Position numbers and translations under genes: made by a program
The notes under the pieces: model-generated
The model's database searches: none
The model's input: only the letters and a program-made list of their open reading frames with translations
Told to the model about the DNA's origin: nothing
Origin: Bacteroidota bacterium
GTDB taxonomy: Bacteria > Bacteroidota > Bacteroidia > Bacteroidales > UBA1402
Assembly: GCA_030706285.1 (NCBI GenBank)
Contig: JAUZOU010000089.1
Coordinates: 1-9,427, forward strand
DNA: 9,427 nt
Direction of reading: 5' to 3'
Shown: positions 6,070 through 9,427 of the stretch, piece by piece
Numbering within the stretch: the first letter of the stretch is position 1
How the letters are laid out: each line of letters opens with the position of its first letter

Positions 6070-6855
6070 ATGATTCCTGTAAAACCCAAAAAATCGCTTG
6101 GGCAACATTTCCTGACAGATTTGGATGTTGCTGCTCGAATTGCTTGTACGCTTGAAGCATACAAGGGGGTTCCGGTATTGGAGATCGGCCCTGGCATGGG
6201 CGTGTTGACCCAGTTTCTATTAAAAGACGGTCACGATCTCAAAGTAATAGAATTAGACAGAGAATCCGTAACTTACCTGAACGCCCGTTTCCCTTCTCTT
6301 TCCGACCGTATCATTGAAGGTGATTTTCTCAAATTACCGCTTGAAGAACTTTATGAAGGGCCCTTTTGCGTCATCGGAAATTACCCCTACAACATTTCTT
6401 CCCAGATTCTGTTTAAAGTACTTGAACACAAAGATCGTATTCCTTGTTGTTCAGGTATGTTTCAAAAAGAAGTAGCAGAGCGCATCGCTTCAGCTCCGGG
6501 CAAGAAAGCTTATGGCATATTAAGTGTCCTGCTTCAGGCCTATTTCGACATCGAATACCTTTTCACTGTCGATGAAAACAAATTTGACCCTCCTCCTGCG
6601 GTCAAATCAGCCGTCATCAGACTTACCCGGAATACGACCAAGCGATTGGACTGCGACGAAAAATTGTTTAAAGTGGTGGTTAAAACTGGTTTTAACCAAC
6701 GACGGAAAATGCTCAGAAATTCATTAAAATCATTAATTGACAATGAAAGTTCCATCATTTCCGATCCGATTTTCACAATGCGTCCCGAACAATTGTCAGT
6801 CAGTCAGTTTACCGATTTGACCAATCTGATTGCTCCTTTTCTGGCAAAAACCTGA
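6070..6855 (+). CDS. rsmA: 16S rRNA (adenine1518-N6/adenine1519-N6)-dimethyltransferase
   Basis: This is RsmA (KsgA), which dimethylates two adjacent adenines in the 3'-terminal hairpin of 16S rRNA late in small-subunit assembly, using S-adenosylmethionine. The 261-residue length is normal. Motifs in order are KKSLGQHFLTD (7-17), the SAM-binding VLEIGPGMGVLT (36-47), acidic VIELDRE (59-65), GDFLKL (84-89), the adenine-binding NYPYNISSQILFK (104-116), FQKEVAERI (131-139), YGILSVLLQAY (148-158), FDPPPAVKSAVIRL (172-185) and the C-terminal RNA-binding FNQRRKMLRNSL (208-219). The ATG at 6070 places KKSLGQHF at its usual distance from the start. AAGGTGG directly abuts this ATG, too close to act as a normal Shine-Dalgarno. 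The gene is divergent from the flippase-like gene and is followed by corA after 89 bases. No key residue is missing. Confidence 0.97.
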   Translation: MIPVKPKKSLGQHFLTDLDVAARIACTLEAYKGVPVLEIGPGMGVLTQFLLKDGHDLKVIELDRESVTYLNARFPSLSDRIIEGDFLKLPLEELYEGPFCVIGNYPYNISSQILFKVLEHKDRIPCCSGMFQKEVAERIASAPGKKAYGILSVLLQAYFDIEYLFTVDENKFDPPPAVKSAVIRLTRNTTKRLDCDEKLFKVVVKTGFNQRRKMLRNSLKSLIDNESSIISDPIFTMRPEQLSVSQFTDLTNLIAPFLAKT

Positions 6856-6868
6856 CGGCTTGTCTAAC

Positions 6869-6906
6869 TGAAAATTAAAGATCCATCGTTCAACGATCAA
6901 TTTTCA
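6869..6906 (+). repeat. Inverted repeat / imperfect hairpin between rsmA and corA
   Basis: TGAAAATT (6869-6876) and AATTTTCA (6899-6906) are perfect complements. GATC at 6880-6883 and 6895-6898 extends the stem to 12 bp with a three-A bulge and an 11-base loop. An inner dyad, ATCGTT-C-AACGAT (6885-6897), overlaps the loop. The only following T-run is the four T inside the right arm, so this is at best a weak terminator. It may instead be an mRNA processing or stability element. Confidence 0.45.
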
Positions 6907-6909
6907 TCC

Positions 6910-6928
6910 CGCTGGAGTGAGTCCAGTG
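6910..6928 (+). repeat. Short hairpin in the corA leader
   Basis: CTGGA and TCCAG (6912-6916, 6922-6926) pair around the loop GTGAG. One G-U and one C-G pair lengthen the stem to 7 bp. It ends 16 bases before the corA start codon and has no T-run, so it is not a terminator. It could influence access to the corA start. The stem is short and could be chance. Confidence 0.3.
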
Positions 6929-6944
6929 CGTTAACACAAAAACA

Positions 6945-7883
6945 ATGGCAGAAATTAAATTATTCTATCACGAAGGCGGGCGGATCAAAGTAAGCCGGAG
7001 CCTCGAATTTCTGAAAAGCACTCCCATTGAAAAGTTTCTCTGGATCGATTTGCATGATGTAGATGAAGAAGTGGAGAATCAGTTGGAAGATTTTCTGAAA
7101 ATCTACATCCAGGAAGAAGAAGAAATGGAAGAAATCGAGATGTCCTCCCGCTACATCGAAACATCCGATTCCCTGATCATCAACTCCAATTTCATGTTGA
7201 ATGACTTTGAAGTGGAAACAGTTTCTTTCATCCTTAAGAACGATATTCTGGTTACTGTTCATAACGAAGAATTGCCTTCTTTTCTTGAAACCACAAAAAA
7301 AATATCGTCCAACCCCAGAAACTACCCGACAGGCTATCATGTCATGGTTGCCCTGCTTGAAACACGAGTCGAAAGAGATGCCGACCTTATAGAAGGGTTG
7401 ATTGACAAAATCACCAAACTCAGCGACTCCATCAGAGATGCAGACGAGGATGTGCTGATGGACATCACAGCCTTGCAGGAACAAGCAACGGCTGTTCGGC
7501 AAAACGTCATTGAAAAACAGCGTTCGTTATCGAATTTGTTGCGCAGCGATCTGATGCCAAAGGAGCTGTATCCGAAACTCACCATCATACTGAGAGATGC
7601 CAACTCCTTGGTCGAACATGCCAAGTTCTGTTTCGAACGGCTTGATTACCTTCAGGACACCTTTCTGGGTCTTATAAACATCGAACAAAACAAGATTATC
7701 AAGATATTCACTATCGTTTCCGTCATCTTCATGCCGCCAACGCTCATTGCCAGTATTTTCGGGCAGAATTTTCCCGGAATGCCTTTCACTACTGGTCCTT
7801 GGGGCTTCTGGATTTCATTGGGTCTGATGGTTGCCTTTTCATGCGTAATCCTGCTTTACTTTAAAGTCAAGAAGTGGTTATGA
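6945..7883 (+). CDS. corA: CorA-family divalent cation channel (Mg2+/Co2+ type) with a GQN signature
   Basis: The protein is 312 residues, a normal CorA length. An N-terminal cytosolic domain (1-150) includes a very acidic stretch, EEEEMEEIEM (57-66). A long helical stalk follows (about 150-250; e.g. LIEGLIDKITKLSDSI and ALQEQATAVRQNVIEKQRSL). Two C-terminal membrane helices lie at about 253-271 and 286-306, and the protein ends with the basic KVKKWL. CorA proteins form pentameric inner-membrane channels importing Mg2+ or Co2+. The conserved PPTLIASIFG leads into the signature loop, but the tripeptide is Gly-Gln-Asn (273-275) instead of Gly-Met-Asn; the codon is CAG. The loop continues FPGMPFTTGPWGFW. 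The gene lies downstream of rsmA and may be cotranscribed with it; I see no clear promoter in the gap. The family is firm, but ion specificity is uncertain because of the signature change. Confidence 0.92.
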   Translation: MAEIKLFYHEGGRIKVSRSLEFLKSTPIEKFLWIDLHDVDEEVENQLEDFLKIYIQEEEEMEEIEMSSRYIETSDSLIINSNFMLNDFEVETVSFILKNDILVTVHNEELPSFLETTKKISSNPRNYPTGYHVMVALLETRVERDADLIEGLIDKITKLSDSIRDADEDVLMDITALQEQATAVRQNVIEKQRSLSNLLRSDLMPKELYPKLTIILRDANSLVEHAKFCFERLDYLQDTFLGLINIEQNKIIKIFTIVSVIFMPPTLIASIFGQNFPGMPFTTGPWGFWISLGLMVAFSCVILLYFKVKKWL

Positions 7884-7922
7884 CACAAAAAGATGCCGAT
7901 ATATGGTGACATTTTAAAAACT

Positions 7923-7953
7923 TTTGATTTAATTTGTGAAAGGCATATTTTAG
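7923..7953 (+). promoter_or_regulatory. Bacteroidota promoter for the DUF349 gene (TTTG-N19-TATTTTAG)
   Basis: TTTG at 7923-7926 and TATTTTAG at 7946-7953 are separated by exactly 19 bases, the spacing expected between -33 and -7 elements of Bacteroidota housekeeping promoters. The -7 box differs from TAnnTTTG at one position. Transcription would start near 7960, giving a leader of about 28 bases. It lies in the 104-base gap after corA, in which I see no convincing terminator. Confidence 0.55.
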
Positions 7954-7987
7954 AGGAAACTCGTAACATCTTAACAGTTGATTGATT

Positions 7988-9427
7988 ATGGACAACAATG
8001 AAACCAACAACCTGCCCGATGGGGCAACGTTGGATGACTCTCTCACCGATGCTGTCAATAGGACGGCTGAACAGTCTGAACCGGAAAAGGCCACTGGTAC
8101 TCCCGATCCTAACTCTGTCGAAGCGCGTCTGACAGAAGTTGCGGCATCTCCCGTGGAAGAACCGGATGCAGAAGCATCTAAACCAGCCCAAAAGGCAAAA
8201 CGCACCGTCAAAAAAGGCGTCGAAAAAGTAATCGAAACGGCCTCACCTGTTGAGACAGAACCGTCCGAAACATCACCAAAAAAACGAACAACAAAGAAAA
8301 AAGCTGACGTTGTTGCACCGGATGAAGAGACGGTCGTTACATCATCTGATGAACAGCCTGCAACGGCTGTCGCAGAAGAACAGATCACGGATCCTGTTGT
8401 TGAGCGAACCACAGAGACCGTTCCGGCAGAAGGTCCTGACACACCATCCGAAGCCCATCCGGTGATTCCTGCACCGACGACCCGAGAAGAAGTCATCAAT
8501 CAACTTAGAATACTTATCAGCCAATCGGACAACGATATCAAAGACAAGGTGGATGCCTTAAAACAATCGTTTTACAAGCTCCAGAAGTCCGAAGACACTG
8601 AACCAAAAAATAAGCAGACAGACGATCAGAAAGCCGAAACCTCATCGGAAGAGGTTGTCAATCATACACCTGATCCGCTTGAAGCTGTCTTGAAAGAACT
8701 GCTGAACGATTGGCGTGAAAAAAGAGCCGAACGCATTGCCGAGCAGGAAAAACAACGCAAAGAAAATCTGGAAAAAAAGCTGCAGGTCATTGAAAGCATC
8801 AAAGCACTGACAGAAGGAACCGAGGATATCGGCAGAACGCTGCCTGAATTCCGCCGTTTGCAGCAATCCTGGAAAGAAATCGGAACGATTCCTCAAGATC
8901 AGGTAAACGAAATCTGGAAAAAATATCAAATGCAGGTGGAACGTTTCTACGATCTGCTGAAAATCAACAACGAGTTTCGTGAATATGACTTCAAGAAGAA
9001 TCTCGAACTGAAAACGACGTTGTGCGAAAATGCCGAAAAACTGACCGAAGAACCAGATGTTGTTGTCGCCTTCCGCCAACTGCAAAAACTTCACGAAGAC
9101 TGGCGTGAGACTGGCCCTGTTGCCAAAGAATTCCGTGAAGATATCTGGAATCGTTTCAAAAATGCGTCTTCCATTATCAATAAAAACCATCAACACTTCT
9201 TCGAACGCCTCAAGGCAGCTGAAAGTGAAAACCTGAAACAAAAAACAGCTATTTGCGAAGCCATTGAAGCCATTGATCTAACCCAATTGAAGACCTACAA
9301 AGACTGGGATGCCAAAACCGCAGAGATCATTCAACTTCAGGAGCAATGGAAAGCCATCGGTTTTGCACCCAAAAAGGTGAACAATAAAGTGTTTGACCGT
9401 TTTCGTGCTACCTGTGATGCCTTCTTC
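7988..9427 (+). CDS. DUF349 repeat protein with long disordered N-terminus, 3'-truncated by window edge
   Basis: 480 codons are in the window and the frame is open at the right edge. Residues 1-165 are low complexity, rich in Glu, Thr, Ala, Pro and Val, with two Lys/Arg clusters (AKRTVKKGVEKV at 70-81, PKKRTTKKKADV at 97-108); this part is probably disordered. A short helical region follows (167-199, EEVINQLRILIS and VDALKQSFYKLQ). After an acidic linker and a charged helix (230-275), DUF349 repeats begin, each with an FRxLQ-like helix, a key Trp and a G-x-x-P/A turn: SWKEIGTIP (Trp295), DWRETGPVA (Trp372) and QWKAIGFAP (Trp454), 77 and 82 residues apart. More repeats probably lie beyond the window. 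The repeats look like helical bundles used for binding; no enzyme motif is visible. The function of this family in Bacteroidota is not established. The ATG at 7988 follows a good promoter match. Confidence 0.9.
   Translation, partial: MDNNETNNLPDGATLDDSLTDAVNRTAEQSEPEKATGTPDPNSVEARLTEVAASPVEEPDAEASKPAQKAKRTVKKGVEKVIETASPVETEPSETSPKKRTTKKKADVVAPDEETVVTSSDEQPATAVAEEQITDPVVERTTETVPAEGPDTPSEAHPVIPAPTTREEVINQLRILISQSDNDIKDKVDALKQSFYKLQKSEDTEPKNKQTDDQKAETSSEEVVNHTPDPLEAVLKELLNDWREKRAERIAEQEKQRKENLEKKLQVIESIKALTEGTEDIGRTLPEFRRLQQSWKEIGTIPQDQVNEIWKKYQMQVERFYDLLKINNEFREYDFKKNLELKTTLCENAEKLTEEPDVVVAFRQLQKLHEDWRETGPVAKEFREDIWNRFKNASSIINKNHQHFFERLKAAESENLKQKTAICEAIEAIDLTQLKTYKDWDAKTAEIIQLQEQWKAIGFAPKKVNNKVFDRFRATCDAFF

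Noticed and set aside
5985..6197. 70-codon minus-strand frame overlapping the rsmA start and the divergent promoter region
   Set aside because: It overlaps well-conserved rsmA codons and shows no recognisable product.
6856..6944. Possible Mg2+-sensing (M-box) riboswitch before corA
   Set aside because: The gap is 89 bases, too short for the known M-box fold of well over 100 bases, and lacks a terminator or recognisable core. Only simple hairpins are present.
7112..7132. GAAGAAGAAGAA-type short tandem repeat in corA
   Set aside because: It is a run of Glu codons in the acidic part of the CorA cytosolic domain. The repeat is too short to be notable and gives a plausible protein segment.
6960..7502. 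180-codon minus-strand frame opposite corA
   Set aside because: The Phe-rich sequence is the complement of Glu/Lys codons. The plus strand is a full-length CorA.
7867..8499. Open 210-codon minus-strand frame opposite the start of the DUF349 gene
   Set aside because: It encodes a Ser/Thr/Val/Gly-rich sequence with no domain, mirrors the low-complexity coding strand, and conflicts with the clear plus-strand gene and its promoter.
8642..9241. Open 199-codon minus-strand frame opposite the DUF349 repeats
   Set aside because: Its Phe/Leu/Gln-rich content is what the Glu/Lys-rich coding strand gives on its complement. The plus strand carries the recognisable DUF349 repeats.

Overview
The window looks like a chromosomal segment from a Bacteroidota bacterium, most likely of the order Bacteroidales. 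The evidence is the set of families (PepD-type M20C dipeptidase, DUF4956/VTC/DUF2490/CotH cluster, DUF349-repeat protein with a long disordered N-terminus), promoter-like TAnnTTTG -7 boxes, and start codons generally without Shine-Dalgarno sequences. Base composition and gene density look even throughout. I see no insertion sequence, tRNA, rRNA, CRISPR array or prophage gene. No gap between genes exceeds about 120 bases.

Left part, minus strand. The window opens inside an aminoacyl-histidine dipeptidase gene (pepD), whose C-terminal half lies outside. Upstream of it is a clear intrinsic terminator that closes a compact four-gene minus-strand operon (4907 to 942). In transcription order the operon encodes a CotH-family kinase-like lipoprotein, a DUF2490 outer-membrane beta-barrel protein, a VTC-domain (polyphosphate polymerase-fold) protein and a DUF4956 inner-membrane protein. 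Spacings between the four genes are 12, 2 and 10 bases. A promoter-like box with a 15-base perfect palindrome beside it lies upstream of cotH. This operon is the most interesting content of the window. It joins a predicted cytosolic polyphosphate-type polymerase, a predicted inner-membrane partner, a predicted outer-membrane barrel and a predicted exported phosphotransferase, which suggests a cell-envelope phosphorylation or polyphosphate system.

Middle. A separate minus-strand gene encodes a YbhN/UPF0104-type flippase-like membrane protein. It is divergent from the plus-strand rRNA dimethyltransferase gene ksgA/rsmA, and their short shared intergenic region carries two back-to-back -7-like boxes.

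Right part, plus strand. ksgA is followed by a CorA-type divalent-cation channel gene whose signature GMN tripeptide reads GQN. Hairpin-forming sequence lies between the two genes. A good -33/-7 promoter match then precedes a DUF349-repeat protein gene that runs off the right edge after 480 codons.

Housekeeping functions (dipeptide turnover, ribosome maturation, ion transport, DUF349 protein) therefore flank an accessory-looking envelope phosphate operon.
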